The notes beneath the pieces are model-generated. The model made no database searches. It was not told the origin of the DNA and was given only the letters and a program-made list of their open reading frames with translations. Positions 35,548 through 48,637 of a DNA stretch of 64,000 nucleotides are shown piece after piece (positions within the stretch are counted from its first letter, which is position 1; each line of letters opens with the position of its first letter). The DNA is taken from NCBI GenBank assembly GCA_023653785.1, contig JAMKCH010058399.1, positions 1 through 64,000 on the forward strand, read 5' to 3'. Origin of the DNA: Ophioderma brevispina. Its lineage: Eukaryota; Echinodermata; Ophiuroidea; Amphilepidida; Ophiodermatidae. Both the position numbers and the translations under genes were made by a program.

Positions 35548-38500
35548 GCCAAGTTAACTTCCAACAGGTGACTTCGAGACTACTTGGTCAATCGCACGAT
35601 GACAGTGACCGGCAATCCGTGCACGGCGTTGGGCAACAGAAGATGAAATTGGAGGGATTATCCTTCCATATATCTGGTTTTTGGTCTTGTGCGCAAGTTT
35701 ATGAAACCCGTACGAGATAATGCTCGCCAAAAGTGGCTATTAGATACCATGCAATGAATTCTTTTATAAAACGTTACGAACAACTTTGCCAAAATGCCAG
35801 TTCGCTGTCGCATCGTGCAATTCACATAGCCTATAGAAAAGCATACGGATCTTTAACACGACTCTTAAAAATACACTTATTTAGTAAAATTATTAAACTG
35901 TTTATCATACATAGCCCATAGCTTCTTATTCAGCGACAAAACCTAATCCTCTTTTGCTAGCATAAGACAGAAAGCACAATCGTGAACGAAACAACATTAA
36001 GTGAAGAGTAAAAAAAATAAAAAAAATAAAAAAAATAAAAAGTTTTTTAAAAAAGAAATTCAGTACACCGTCCCTCTATGAGAGTCGATCGGAACACATA
36101 CTCACTCCCTTAATCCCAGAGGGAATCACAACGAATAAACCGACCTATAATTATGGCTAGTACCAATTATGATTTGTGCTTAAAAATAATACCTAAATCT
36201 CGTGTGTGTAGAAACACAGGCAATTCCATCCATGAACCAGTCTTCATAGTTCGGCACTATTTCTTGAGAAAAACCGTATAAAATCTGTCTACATTCCCTT
36301 ATACCAGAATGGCGACACGGCATATAAGAGCCACACTCATGCGCCGCGAGATATATGTGTTGAACTTTAAAATAGTTCCCATGATTGTAGGCACCCATGG
36401 ATTCCATCCATGTAGGGCCCTAGCAGTTACACATTACGCCCATCAGAACGAACGTATGCACTGTTCCAGATAATGTTGGCAATAAAAAAATATACAAGGA
36501 AAACGCCCTTCACATCTAGCTCTAGTATATCACCGTGTTTCACGCTCTTATTTTTTTATCCAACGACTTGTTTCGAAAAAGTTAACACGTGCGAATCTCA
36601 CAACTGTAAACATTCCAGCTTGTTCACGTGCGAAAAACCGACTGAAAAAATATTATATCTCAGGAAAAGAAAAACGGAACAAACTGGTTACGCTATAACT
36701 GAGTAAGAAATTATCAACACAGTTGATTTATATTCTCGAAGAAATCTTCATCCAAAGTTTAAGAAGACTCAAAAGCAAAATGCAACGATTGCCCTAACTG
36801 CAATGTAAACATTAATGTGTAATTAAAACACTCCTATGATAAACTCAAGACATAAAAATATAAGCCAAAAACTTTAAGGGCATGGTACTAAATCAGCTGT
36901 CCGGGCCGATCAAAGAATGAAATATAGCGATTGGGGTAAAAACAACCAAATATAACACGAATATTTATATTGAACAAGCACAGACACTACGATCTTGGTG
37001 CAACCCACTCATGAGGCAAGTTACTTATGGTCGTCTACATTCATTAACAAATATTAACTCCGTAATACTCAATCAGGAGGCTTTAGGTCTAATAAGAAAA
37101 CTCCTGCAAAAAGATCAAAAATTTACCATATTAAACAGGTTAGACAAGAACTGATTATTTCAACGACACTAGGTTAAACTTTAACCGATACAAGCTGAAC
37201 AGGAATAAAACTGTTTAAGTATGAAAATACTCGTAGTTCTCTGGACTAACTCTAGAATGAACTAGCCCATCTTTCCTCATTGTAATTGTACCTTCTAAGT
37301 ATCATTCACAAAAAAATGAAGTGCATCGATTTTGACTTGGCCTGGTTATTATATTGACGTAGATCCCGATGCACTCACAAATATTACACAGAGATGCATC
37401 TATGGAATGCCCCGCCAAAATCCAAGACCACAACCTGTGTTGTCTCATTTGAACCTCCTTTGTATAAATTACGCTTTACACAATGATCGCTATAAACAAA
37501 ATGTAAATTCCCGGAATAGGAACCTATCATAACACCGAAAACGCCCAAGTGGTCCCACACGAGTGCCTTCATTTATCTTCCCAAATTTCAACATAACACT
37601 GCTGAAAGAGCTATAGAACTATATGACAACGTCTTGCCTAAACCACGCCATAAAAAAAACACAAAGCACATTGGCATGTTTGACAGCGTTTATTACTCGC
37701 AACTGGAGTGTATGTAGGTACGATTCTAAACCGAGGTCATAAAGTCAATCATATATTAATGGATCAGAGAAATGTTAATCTCTGCTACCTTGCTCATCAT
37801 AATTGCCAACTGTTGACATAAAAGCGTCTAGGAAAAGAGATAAAGATCTTGAAAATAAACCTGAACGGTTTAAGCAGAAATCGTTATGCAATTTCCAACC
37901 TATTTGAGTATCGTAAGTAATAAGCATGAAAATCGATCAATTGACGTCTATGTATACTATGCTCGTCTGTAACACTCTAAAAGAACAGCGACTGTGTCAA
38001 TCATGAGTTATTAAACTAGAATAACTGGTCACAGGAATCCGACTGTGCACTGATCATAAAACAACATTGATATCTGCGTATCATCTTCATCAACATCATC
38101 ATAATGACCGGATGACATTTGACGAATCATTAAAAAAAAGAGATTACCATAAACAGAAAATAGAATGTATTAATACATTACATACATCTGAAGCTCACTG
38201 ACAGGCGTACATTGGCATGGAAAGATTAAAAAGATTAAGTTGGTAAGATCACTTCGAAATGCTGGTGTGGGCAATACACTACACATACAGAGCTGTATAT
38301 CAACTTTTTAAATGCCAACAACATCATGATAATCAAAACTACAGGTGGCTTTCTCACACCATAGAGAATGCAACATCATTACATGTGTTTCATAAGAAAA
38401 TTACTGAGCGGCATCTGAATTGAGTTTAGCTTCAGTGGATCTTGAAAATCTCGAAACAGTTACAACTTGTCTTACCCGGACACATGTTCTATAGCTCCTC

Positions 38501-39995
38501 AGCAGCGGGCATTTAGAACGACACAACACCGGTTTTAATATAGTGACCACAAGAACATCAAGAAGCCTAACATCCATGGGCTGTAAAAGCATAGCATCCA
38601 TAGACAACGGAAAAGGGGAAAACACTACAAAATAACGGGGTGTACATAACTTTAACATGCGTCTTGCTTCTGTCTCGAAACGATCAGTGGGCAGCACCTC
38701 GTGATGTCCCATCACACACCGCGACACCCGTACCAACATATCTTCCTTACGTATACCCCCTGCTATCGGTAGAAACGTTATTTAATGATACTTCACAGAC
38801 ATAAAAACTCTCTCTTACAGGTTGCTGTCCGCTCATGGTCTCTTCTAACAACACAGTATGTCGAATATTATTCAACTTTAATCTTAAAGCCAGAACTTTC
38901 TGATCATAACTTCCACCCTTACGAAACTGTTTTCGTATTGTTTGGAGTTTTCTTTATGACGTTAATCCCTTTTTAAAGAATTTCATATCTGTTCAAATTG
39001 AAGAACTTATGTTTCAACTACCCTTCACCGTTATTCACTCAACCAGAAATTGGCACAAGCTCGATTTTTGTGTTCGCAGTAAACTGGAGTTTTTCTCGCA
39101 GCAACCAAGCAAATGAGATGAAACAAAATCCTGCAAAGCCTGGTCCTTTTTCTTTTATATAATATCCAGTAGAACCTCAAATTTATATTAATATATAATA
39201 TTGAAAAAAAAAAATCGGTTTTTGATTGTAACCATATTTTTGAGACAGGCTGTCAATATATGCATACACAAATATAGCATAAATACATGGCAGATTAATA
39301 AGCCATGTGGAAAACATCAGTTATAATATATCAACAAATGATACTTTCCTAGTCTTACTTGGGAAGGTAACACCTAGGCAAATTGAGAAAAGCATTAGTC
39401 CGTGCACTCCAGTGCAGAAATCTATTTCCTTTCACAAACCTCTACGAAATAAATCCACTAAAAGAGGTTGGACCCATGCCGTTTGAAAGTCAAGCAAATT
39501 GCAGCCAGTGAAACTTCAGAATCATCAACTTCAGGGTCGATCTAGGAGGGGGCGGAGATGCGCCGCTGCCCCCGTAATTCCTGCAAAATCTTCACCAATC
39601 CGCCCATTTTGGCCGCGGGGTTTTAGCTTTCACCCCCGGTAATTTTTGACGTTTTTTCAAATCCTGGATCCCCATGACTTTTATAAGGCCAAATTCAGAC
39701 AATACCTATCAAGATACGTAACACGGTGACCATGGATCAGACAAACCTTTTCCTGCCCATTAAGCACCTGAGTATTAATTTCTTTGAAATTCTCAATTCA
39801 TTGAATAAAGGAAATATTGACATGAGCCCAACCACGCACAGTAAACCATGAGGAAAGACAAGAGCTTTGTATAAGTGCAAATAAAAACAGAGAAGTGCAT
39901 ATTCCTTAGTACATCTGAAAACCAACCAACGGAGATTTTATTGCACGAGCAATCAACATCTTGTGAAGAAAATGCAAGATTGGGAAGAAAAGCGT
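35548..39995. repeat. Large tandem duplication, copy 2 (~4.45 kb)
   Basis: Head-to-tail with copy 1 and colinear over its full length. It ends near AAGAAAATGCAAGATTGGGA. Dense small indels relative to copy 1 resemble raw long-read error rather than ordinary divergence. An A-rich AAAAAATAAAAA run lies at about 36010-36045. The 112-codon - strand frame (38401-38739) is not conserved as a frame in copy 1, so it is not called as a gene. Confidence 0.88.
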
Positions 39996-40475
39996 AATCA
40001 AGAATTTAAAATCATCAACGTATGTGAAACTTGGAAAATGGATGCGAAATCATGATCCTGCAAAGTGATTTTGAAAAATCTTGTGTTTGTATATGGTTTA
40101 CAGTATGGTACCATAAAATGCCATCTCTTTACCAGCATAAAAGGCACTTCCAGAAATAAATCATCTCATTTTAACAGAAATTCAGCTTATTATGAACAAT
40201 ATATTGTATATTCTTTCATGTACTGTATGTAATTTGGCAATGCTTATCATACAAGATTGTCTGAACATACGATTTTCATGATTAACTCATGTATAATGTC
40301 AAAGTACACAGTCCCATCATCAACACTTCATTTATTGCCCAAACTATAGACCATAGAGCTGTTTTCAAATCTTGATGAAGTGACTTTGTCAACCTTGAGG
40401 GGTCAAAGACGTATAGACACATTCATCTGGTCCTATGGATAAACAAAGGCAAGTATTATCGAGGGTTGACAAACA
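39996..40475. other. Noncoding spacer
   Basis: A block at about 40045-40110 (AAATCATGA.., TGTTTGTA.TATGGTTTACAGTA) resembles 25608-25675, so repeat-family flanks may extend to here. No gene. Confidence 0.4.
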
Positions 40476-41135
40476 GAAGGACGTAACTCACTTTTTGGTG
40501 ATTTTGAGGTTTTGGTACCAAAAAAATCTGTAACACCTACAGATTCTGAAAACCATGAAGCCTTAACTCAAGTCTACTTCCTATTCCCTATAAAGCAAAT
40601 AACACTTCACCACATCTCAATGGTGCACACTTTGTTTACTAACAGAAAGCCTTAACTCTGAGTTACGACCTTCTGATGGTAACTGTATTTGGCCAAACAA
40701 TGAGTTGAGGCTTCATTGCTTGCACAAATGCCAGAATTGCAACAGCTGTTTAGCTCCCTATCCCACTTATATCGATGATTTCTTTTTAAAAATTCCAAAG
40801 GGATGACATGCTTAAACATCTGATTGAAATAATGTGTCAATCATAGGCATGATTGAAGATGTAACTCACAGATTACCGTTTTCAGTTACCGTCAGAAGGA
40901 CGTAACTCAGCATTTAAAAGAAATATTAAAGAATTTCTTTAATTCTGCTGTTCATAATTAAAAATTGTTCTTTGTTTACTAAAGTTTATATAATGTTTGC
41001 TTACAGTACCATATATGAGCTTTATGAGATGTTCACATTTTGAGTAATGAATAGATTTGCTTAGTAGAAAATATTAAACATCACATTTCTCAAAAGCAGT
41101 ATTTTTGAGTTAAGGTTTTCTGATTGTCAACCCTC
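40476..41135. mobile_element. MITE with CGAGGGTTGAC ends and internal inverted motifs
   Basis: The left end CGAGGGTTGACAAACAGAAG.. is the inverse of the right end ..TTCTGATTGTCAACCCTCG. The motif AGAAGGACGTAACTCA occurs four times in alternating orientation (about 40489, 40663 inverted, 40894, 41110 inverted). TTAT lies directly outside both ends, a possible 4-bp target-site duplication. There is no transposase. Confidence 0.65.
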
Positions 41136-41644
41136 GTTATATCCATAGAGCCTCTCCACCCTTTGGGCAAGAGTTTTCCACAATGCTGGTGCAGTTCTTC
41201 ATTTAAACTGAATAAATCCATACTAATTTTCACTAGTTAATGATTGTTATGTTTGCATTAGTAAGTATACAATTTTATACAAATAATTATGAAGTATTTT
41301 ATATTATTTTGTTAATCTATACACATTGTCATAATAAGAAATGTATTAATAAAACAGATTTGCTGTAAATATATGTGTAATATTTCCTTTTGAGAAAAGA
41401 ATGATTTAAAAGTAACCACATTGTGGCCTCCTGCTTACATGTCAGACACTCTAACCATCTCATGTGATGGAAATTGAGCAGTAGATATATATCTATAGGC
41501 TTTTAAGCTTCAAATTCCCTATTTTAGTCCAAGGTATATAGAAAATAAATACGTATAAGCTGAATTTTTCAGGATAGTTTCCTGATGTTGTAAGGAGAAA
41601 CATCTCAAAAGTCCCCAAGAATCCCCCGTGTGCTATTTGAGAAA
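41136..41644. other. Noncoding spacer
   Basis: AT-rich; nothing recognised. Confidence 0.4.
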
Positions 41645-42080
41645 TAAGGGGTAAAGTTTGTACAGGGGTCAAATTCTAAAATGTTCCAATTGCGTTCAAA
41701 TGTATACCAACGTTTGTGTCATGTCATATGGATTGAAAAAAGGTATAGTTTTGTTTTCAGGTCATACGGTTGGTAAGATCAAAGCGCCTATCCTTTCCAA
41801 AAGTGTACCAAACTGTTTGTCTCATTGTGTATAAACCGAAAAGATATACATAGTTACAGGGCTCATTATGCTAGGTTGCTACAGGGTCTATGGGAGGTCA
41901 CAAGCCACTGCCATATAAGGCCAATATTTCAAAGTTGTAGAGAGTGTGAATGAGCATTTTTTGCCATAATATGACCGTACAATATATACGAGTAATTTGG
42001 AATTAGTTTAATTATAAATGGTACCGTTTTGAAAATTTGACCCCACGATGACCTTTACCAATTTTGGGGCTGTATGCCTA
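41645..42080. repeat. Dispersed repeat family 'TACAGGGGTCAAA', copy 2
   Basis: GTTTGTACAGGGGTCAAATT, AGGTATAGTTTT, AGGTCATAC, CAAACTGTTTGTCT and TCTATGGGAGGTCAC follow the order found at 13205-13650. Noncoding. Confidence 0.55.
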
Positions 42081-42339
42081 AAACTAAAGATCAAAAGTGT
42101 GACAAACTATACATTTCTTATTCAGTGTGATTAGAAGAATACAATAGTCCATAATTTAGCTCAATTGAATCATTTTAATTTTTTTGGGGGACTCTTGTTG
42201 ACTTTTGATAATTGTGTCCTCACAACATTAGGAAACTATCCTCTGGCTACATAGACCATAAAGTCGTGGACTATTTCCCCCACTTCTCGAGCAACAAACA
42301 TGATGGAGAAACAATTTATTGATTGTGACTCTAAGAAGA

Positions 42340-43480
42340 GGTTTATTGCAATTATCTTCCTTATCCCATGATTTATTCCAGTCACTAGGGAGTTGTATCA
42401 AGTTGTGACATACAGGTTTATTGCGATTATCTTCCTTATCCCAGGATTTTATTCCTGTCACTAGGGAGTTGTAACAAGTTTTGACATATAGGTTTATTGT
42501 AATTATTTTCCTTATCCCAGGTTTATTCCAGTCACTAGGGAGTTGTAACAAGTGGTGACATACAGGTTTATTTTGATTATTCTCATTATCCCAGGATTTA
42601 TTCAGTCACTAGGGAGTGGTATCAAGTGTTGACATACAGGTTTATTGCGATTATCTTCCTTATCCCAGGATTTTATTCCTGTCACTAGGGAGTTGTAACA
42701 AGTGTTGACATATAGGTTTATTGTAAATATTTTCCTTATCCCAGGATTTATCCCAGTCACTAGGGAGTTGTAACAAGTGTTGACATATAGGTTTATTGTA
42801 AATATTTTCCTTATCCCAGGATTTATTCCAGTCACTAGGGAGTTGTAACAAGTGTTGACTTATAGGTTTATTGTAATTTTCCTTATCCCAGGATTTATTC
42901 CAGTCACTAGGGAGTTGTAACAAGTGTTGACATATAGGTTTATTGTAAATATTTTCCTTATCCCAGGATTTATTCCAGTCACTAGGGAGTTGTAACAAGT
43001 GTTGATATATAGGTTTATTGTAAATATTTTCCTTATATCAGGATTTATTCCAGTCACTAGGGAGTTATAACAAGTGGTGACATACAGGTTTATTGTAATT
43101 ATTTTCCTTATCCCAGGATTTATTCCAGTCACTAGGGAGTTGTAACAAGTGTTGACATATAGGTTTATTGTAAATGTTTTCCTTATCCCAGGATTTATCC
43201 CAGTCACTAGGGAGTTGTAACAAGTGTTGATATATAGGTTTATTGTAAATATTTTCCTTATACCAGGATTTATTCCAGTCACTAGGGAGTTATAACAACT
43301 GTTGAAATATAGGTTTATTGTAATTATTTTCCTTATCCCAGGATTTATTCCAGTCACTAGGGAGTTGTAACAAATTATGACATACAAGTTTATTGTGCTT
43401 CTTTCTTGTTCTAGGATTAATTCCAGTCCAGGGAGTTGTAACAAGTGGTTATATTTCAATCACTTAGAAGTGGTAACGTA
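42340..43480. repeat. 75-bp minisatellite, ~15 copies
   Basis: Imperfect units of 75 bp (for example TTGTAAATATTTTCCTTATC at 42721 and again at 42796) contain CCAGTCACTAGGGAGTTGTA. Because 75 is divisible by 3, - strand frames stay open for up to 199 codons and encode a 25-residue repeat (LVTGINPGIRKI..NLYVNTCYNS). Stops appear only where a unit has an indel, and two frames alternate. This is a repeat translation, not a protein family I know. Confidence 0.92.
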
Positions 43481-43905
43481 CAGGTTTGTGGCGATATTTC
43501 TTGTTATAGGATTTATTTGTTGGAAATTCAAATATAAATACAACAGCTTTATTGGTAAATGTTTCATATAGAAGTCCCAAGGATGCAAATGACGTATTGC
43601 CATTTATTCCATCAAGCGCTACTGATCATCATGTAGCGCATGACGGAATCAATTATAATACTAGTACCTCATTTGCATCCTTAGGACTTGATGATGAAAC
43701 ATCTACTGGTTTATAAGCACTTGCGGAGTTGCAACAAGTAGGAAATACAAAATTATGCCGAGTTTATTGTGGTTATCATCGTAGACTTGGGAATTATTTC
43801 AATCAATAGGTGAGCTACAACAAATAGGAAATACAATATGCCAAGTCTATTGTGGTTTTCATCCTAATCTTGGAATTAATTTCAACACTAGGTGAGCTAG
43901 AACGA
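43481..43905. repeat. Degenerate margin of the 75-bp array
   Basis: Two or three diverged longer units (about 83 bp) with GGAAATACAA..TTTATTGTGGTTATCATC and GGTGAGCTACAACAA resemble the core unit. A small inverted pair around GATGCAAATGA / CATTTGCATCC lies at 43585-43680. Confidence 0.6.
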
Positions 43906-43914
43906 AATTTTTAC

Positions 43915-44595
43915 TTATAGACAGGTCCCAGCCAAAGAAAAACTGCCATTTTTTTTCAGTCAAGGTTTTCTCAGTGATTTTGTCTTCTTGAACCCATACT
44001 CTTTGAAATAAGCTTGGGGACCACCCAGAATTTTGACCCAAATCCAAGATGGCCGCCAAAATCCAAAATGGCTGCTAAAATTACATTAATTGGATTAATA
44101 CCCTCTCTAAGTTTTTCCTGTCAAATTTTTTTCACTGATTCTGTCATCCTGAACATTCCCCCATTCAAATTGGCCCGAGAGCCACTCCGAATATTGCCCC
44201 AAATCCAAGATTGCCACCAAAAATCAAAATGGCTGCCAAAATGACCTTAATTACAGTCTTATACTGTGTCTTGGCTCTTCCTGTCAAAGTTTTTACAGCA
44301 GTTCCGTCATCTTAAACCTACAGCTATTGAAATTAGGTTAGAGGCTACCAAGGATTCGGTCTCAAATCCAAAATGGCCGTCAAAATAACTGCCAAAATGA
44401 CTTTATTTATATTCAAGCTTCCTGAGTTGTTCATATGTTAACGTTTTCTCAGTGGTTCCATCATTCCAAACCCATGTCCTTTGAAATTAGCTTGCATGGT
44501 ACTCAGGATTTGGCTGCAAATGCAAGATGGCCACTTAAATCCAAAATGGCTGCCAAATTACCTCAAATTAAATTATCTTTTCCCCCATCAATTAG
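43915..44595. repeat. ~160-bp tandem array with ATGGCCGCCAAAATCC motif
   Basis: About four and a half diverged copies. (T/C)TCAGTG(A/G)TT(T/C)(T/C)GTC occurs near 43967, 44129, 44289 and 44444, each followed by a doublet of the AAATCCAAAATGGC(C/T)GCCAAAAT type. The ATGGCGGCC words are not start codons of genes. Confidence 0.75.
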
Positions 44596-45350
44596 CTTTT
44601 TGTATGTCAATATGAGGTTTACATAGTACTGGATACCGATTTTGTGGGATAGAATACTCACCTGATCATTATTATCATGTAAATATGACAATATTGTCAG
44701 TGTTTAGTCTGGGCATCCTAAGTTGTTCGGCTCGCCAACAAACTGGATGATCGGAACACATAATTAACCCTCGTCTTACCAAGCCTTTTTGTAACACAGA
44801 TTACCGAGGGGGTACCACCCCCTTGAGAATTCATTATACAGCACCCGATGCTTATGATTTTAATACCAGTGGATAGCTATGGTCTTCCTCTTTCCATTGA
44901 TACCAAAATAAGTACCAACATGCCTAGTATGGCGTCACAATGACGTCATGAATTCCGCGAGTCGGCAAAATTGACATTTTCCACAGAAAATAGGGGAAAT
45001 CCAATTTTGTTCTAAAAAAGTAGGAATAACGGATTTTCATGTGGATTTCGGCGCTAAATGATGGCAAATGACTAGTTTTACAAAAACATAGAGTTGTAGA
45101 GCCATATTGTGCATAATATTTTCAAAAATGCACCATAAAATATCCTTGGGTGGCAACCACCCCCTTACCAACCCCTTCGACTTTGACGGCATACCCTAAC
45201 CCCGGTAAAAGGTGCTACCTTCACATTTTTTTCGTTAAAAATGACCAGAAGGATGAGAGAAAGATTACCTAGAAGCTTTTTACGCAAGATTTGGGTATTT
45301 TAGGGCACCGGAGCAAAGTTCACTGGGGGTGAAGTTCATTCGCTTAAGTC
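44596..45350. repeat. Unclassified repeat related to 53200-53300
   Basis: GATACCAAAATAAGTACCAA..ATGCC..GTCA..ATGACGTCAT (44905-44950) resembles 53222-53272 inside the TA-flanked element. Short CCACCCCCTT words occur on both sides. No gene. Confidence 0.4.
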
Positions 45351-45354
45351 CAAA

Positions 45355-45624
45355 TCACTGTCTATCTGCGAATCGGAAGAATGGAATTAAGCTACTGATG
45401 ACAGACGAGGTAGACCACTGCTCTTGAACAAAGTCGCTTTCACTTTCAGTAATATCCTCTCCTAGGCTGTAGACCTCTTTCTCGCTCTGGTTTGGTCTTA
45501 CCCTTCTCTTCTTAATTGGAGGCTGGGTCATGTCCATTGGAAGCTGGGCCGTCTCCCTTGATTCTTCAGTATCAGCATCATAATTGACGTCGCCTGTATG
45601 ATATGACCCCTCATATCAAAAGGG
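45355..45624 (-). CDS. Possible coding exon, acidic/Ser-rich with basic NLS-like patch
   Basis: A - strand frame open from about 45624 to the stop at 45355 (up to about 89 residues; first ATG at 45537). Composition is non-repetitive and protein-like: acidic (DADTEESRE), then a basic patch PIKKRRVRP, then Ser/Glu-rich sequence (GEDITESESDF). A second frame just past the stop reads SSDSQIDSDLDLSE, so a frameshift near the 3' end is possible. Such sequence is typical of the N-terminal part of some transposases (piggyBac-like) or nuclear proteins. No catalytic domain lies nearby and I do not recognise the protein. A weak acceptor (..TATGAG) precedes it. Confidence 0.3.
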
Positions 45625-45915
45625 TGCCTAGCTATTATTCGTTAATTACAAAACTCATCTCGTTTGTTTACAGAGAGTCACGAGCATCTTACTCCTACTA
45701 TAAATATCTTCTCCAGAAAGAGGGTTTAGCCGTGACTTATCTACAAGCATGAGTTTTTTCTTGATCCTATTGCTACACCAGCGTGTGTTTAACTGGCTAT
45801 TATGGCCTCATTTTATTTTTAGACCTTTACACATTCCAATATTAATGACTGCAGCATAATTAATAAACATCCAAATTTAATGATAAAATGGATTTCTCGC
45901 CATTGATTTACAAGT
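45625..45915. other. Noncoding spacer
   Basis: Nothing recognised. Confidence 0.4.
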
Positions 45916-46422
45916 TATTTTGTGGATAGTTATTAGGAAAAGATGTGTCTGTCGCAAATGCAAAGCGACCCTTTTGATGTGATGGATCGCAAGTGATTTG
46001 AATGTTTTGTCAACTTGATTTCAAAGGCTGTGAATTTCATTAAACAACAGGTTACTTTGAAGCATTGCATAGCTTTGCTATTACCTGGCGTTAACGTTGT
46101 TCTCCTGCTCCTTACTGAAAGGCTAGGTGGGAATTGGGAGCAGATGAACGGTCAACCATATTGGCCTAATACCATCTTCCGTTTCTTCTCAAACTCTGTG
46201 TTTGATGGAATATCAATATCTTGTTTAGCTTGTAAATTGCTTCTCTTGAGATGTTCATCGGTGCTACTCTCATCTGGCAAGATACTTAAACTGGATTTAA
46301 CTTTCTGTTTGTCGTACATTCTGATCCTTGTTCTCGCAAACTCTTACATTTGCTATCACATCAAAAGGATCGCTTTGCATTTGCAACAGACACATCTTTT
46401 CCTAATAACTATCCACAAAATA
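45916..46422. mobile_element. MITE with ~68-bp terminal inverted repeats (507 bp)
   Basis: The left arm 45916-45984 (TATTTTGTGGATAGTTATTA .. AAAGATGTGTCTGTCGCAAA ..) is inverted at 46353-46422 (..TTTGCAACAGACACATCTTT .. ACTATCCACAAAATA). The two are near identical, so insertion is fairly recent. The 139-codon frame inside runs into the right repeat, resembles no transposase, and is Leu-rich. Confidence 0.8.
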
Positions 46423-48455
46423 CACCACATTTAAAAGTGCTATCATGAAAACTGTATCAACAATTAAATATGACACATTTGAAAATATTTCAATCAGTAA
46501 GAGACATTGTATGGAAGTACATAAAAGTATATGGCTATGGCAGCTTTGGCTTATTCACTTCACCTGATGATAACACATTTGCACACCCTGTATATTATGA
46601 ATTCATCTGAAAGCCTATTTTGCAATTTGTTTTATGTAGGAGGTTATTTTTTTTTAAAAATCAATCAAAAATATTGTATAATTTTTTTTTAAATTGTTAC
46701 ATTTAATTTATGAGTTTAATATGCATTTGGAGCACCCTGTATGACTAGAATGTGATTTTTAATGTTTCAATCAACATTCAATCACCTGTAATTAAAATTT
46801 GAATAAACTTAATGCATATAAAGTTTAGCTAAATTGATCACCCCGTGTATGTAATCAAGCAGCATAATAATTGTGTGGTACATAACCTTGGAGATATTAA
46901 TAATTACTTCCAATACATATAAGGCTGTAAAATCTTTTGCATCTTTATCCAAATAGAGGCAGCTGAAGCAGTTATAATTAATACTTTTGTATTGTTTTCT
47001 CTGTGGGTATCACCGTATATAATACGGACAAAACCTGTATTAATGACCTCAAAACAAAATTAAATATATTCCTTAGTTCATACCCTTTCAGAATATATAC
47101 TTTCCCCACCTGCTATGTACAGTTCTTAAGCTTGAAAGAGAAAATTACTTAGTTTTTTTTCCAATTTTACATGTGTATTTGATTTTGCCCCCCCCCCCAT
47201 GACAACGACCAGCAACAGATGCAATGTAAGACTTTTAATAGGTCATATTAAGGAATGATAAAGAAAAATGAACATGTATCAGAAGTCATTTAGGTTTGTG
47301 ATACACTTTGTTGGTGAAAAAGTGCGAAACTCCATCAGAATGTAAAAAAAATATTAAAATTAAATGAAGATTTTAACTTTTTTGTTGCGGACGTACACTC
47401 CCAAATTTACCACCTTTAACCATCTATTTATAGATCATCTTTGTGTTTTAAACAAAGTTTTCATGTTTTCAAAGTTGATAACTAGCATATTCTGTACAAT
47501 GTGTCTTTATTTTCAACTAGTGTTTATTAAATCATTTCATTTGTTGTTGCGGACGTACATATTGAAATACTTCGAAAGATTTCACAGTGTACTGTTGTCT
47601 TAACCTAAAGAGAATGGCTGTGATTTTTTCTTTGCTGGTTTTATTTACCTTGGTCCCTCTTGCAAACAAAATTATCAGTTTCCACCATTGTTCCATACAC
47701 TTCAGAGCGATTGCCACCGATACACAAGTACCTCCGAAAGTACACTTTCTGTGAATACGTCTGCAACAGGGTATTTTTGTGTCCTATCTTGCTGACCAAG
47801 AATGGTATTGGAATAAGATTGGCAATTTTTATACTGGAATGTACGTCCGCAACTCTGGAATTGCCCAAATATTGAACATTTCTGAAAATTCCCAATATTC
47901 CCGGTAAGTTTCCACCCCTTTGCAACTCTAGTAGCAAATAAAAATAAAGTGCAATGCCTTAATGAAAGGCTACAAGCTTCAAGAATGGGACTTTAATTTT
48001 GAACTGTATACTCACTATGAGTTACAATAAGCTCATCCACCAAGGACACAGTTCAGTGGGTTGTACTTGACATGAACTGACCTGTGTGTTCTAGGTATCA
48101 TATATTATACCCAAAAACCAGGGGGTGTATTTTCTAAATACATTGGTGTATGAAAGCTACTGAACTGTGCCAAGCGAATTGAGATTTTACTAGCTCAGTG
48201 ACTAATTGTATGTGCAAATTCAAGCTCTGCCATGGCCATGAATTTGCGCCCTTGGGAAGCTGTTAGGGGAAGATACCCACAAATACAGGATTGCCTAAAA
48301 TAGCAAGTTCTGGGTTAAATATTATGTAATTCAGGGCTTATGCAAGGCTCATTAGCTTTTTGTTGTGTTTGAAAGGTTTTTTTTTAAAAGAATTTCCAGG
48401 AAAGTGGTTTTCTTGGGGTCTATGGACACCCCTGGGAGTGATAACTCTTTGGTCA
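46423..48455. other. Noncoding region with minor repeats
   Basis: GTTGCGGACGTACA occurs at about 47381 and 47541 and inverted at about 47840 (TGTACGTCCGCAAC), suggesting one more decayed inverted-repeat element. CACCCTGTAT words lie at 46585 and 46733. No gene. Confidence 0.4.
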
Positions 48456-48637
48456 CTTAAAGGGACATAATGGCATGAAAATTGCCACAAACTGCCACCT
48501 CCCCCCTGGAACTCTTCCTGTTTTTACTGTTTTTACAGAATGTAAACATCCAAATTGTTTTCAAACTCGTGGAAGTGATTTCAGTAAGGGTCCTTTTCAT
48601 TATGTCAATTTTTTTCATGCCATTATGTCCCTTTAAG
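48456..48637. mobile_element. 182-bp MITE / hairpin element
   Basis: Terminal inverted repeats of 25 bp (48456-48480 and 48613-48637: CTTAAAGGGACATAATGGCA followed by TGAAA, and its inverse) are exact or nearly so. The interior is about 130 bp, too small to code. Confidence 0.85.

Noticed and set aside
38401..38739. 112-codon - strand frame
   Set aside because: Not kept as a frame in the colinear duplicate; likely chance opening in error-rich sequence.
42860..43459. 199-codon - strand open frame
   Set aside because: Translation of the 75-bp minisatellite; the frame is open only because the unit is a multiple of three.
46015..46434. 139-codon + strand frame
   Set aside because: Lies within a MITE and runs into its inverted terminus; no family resemblance.
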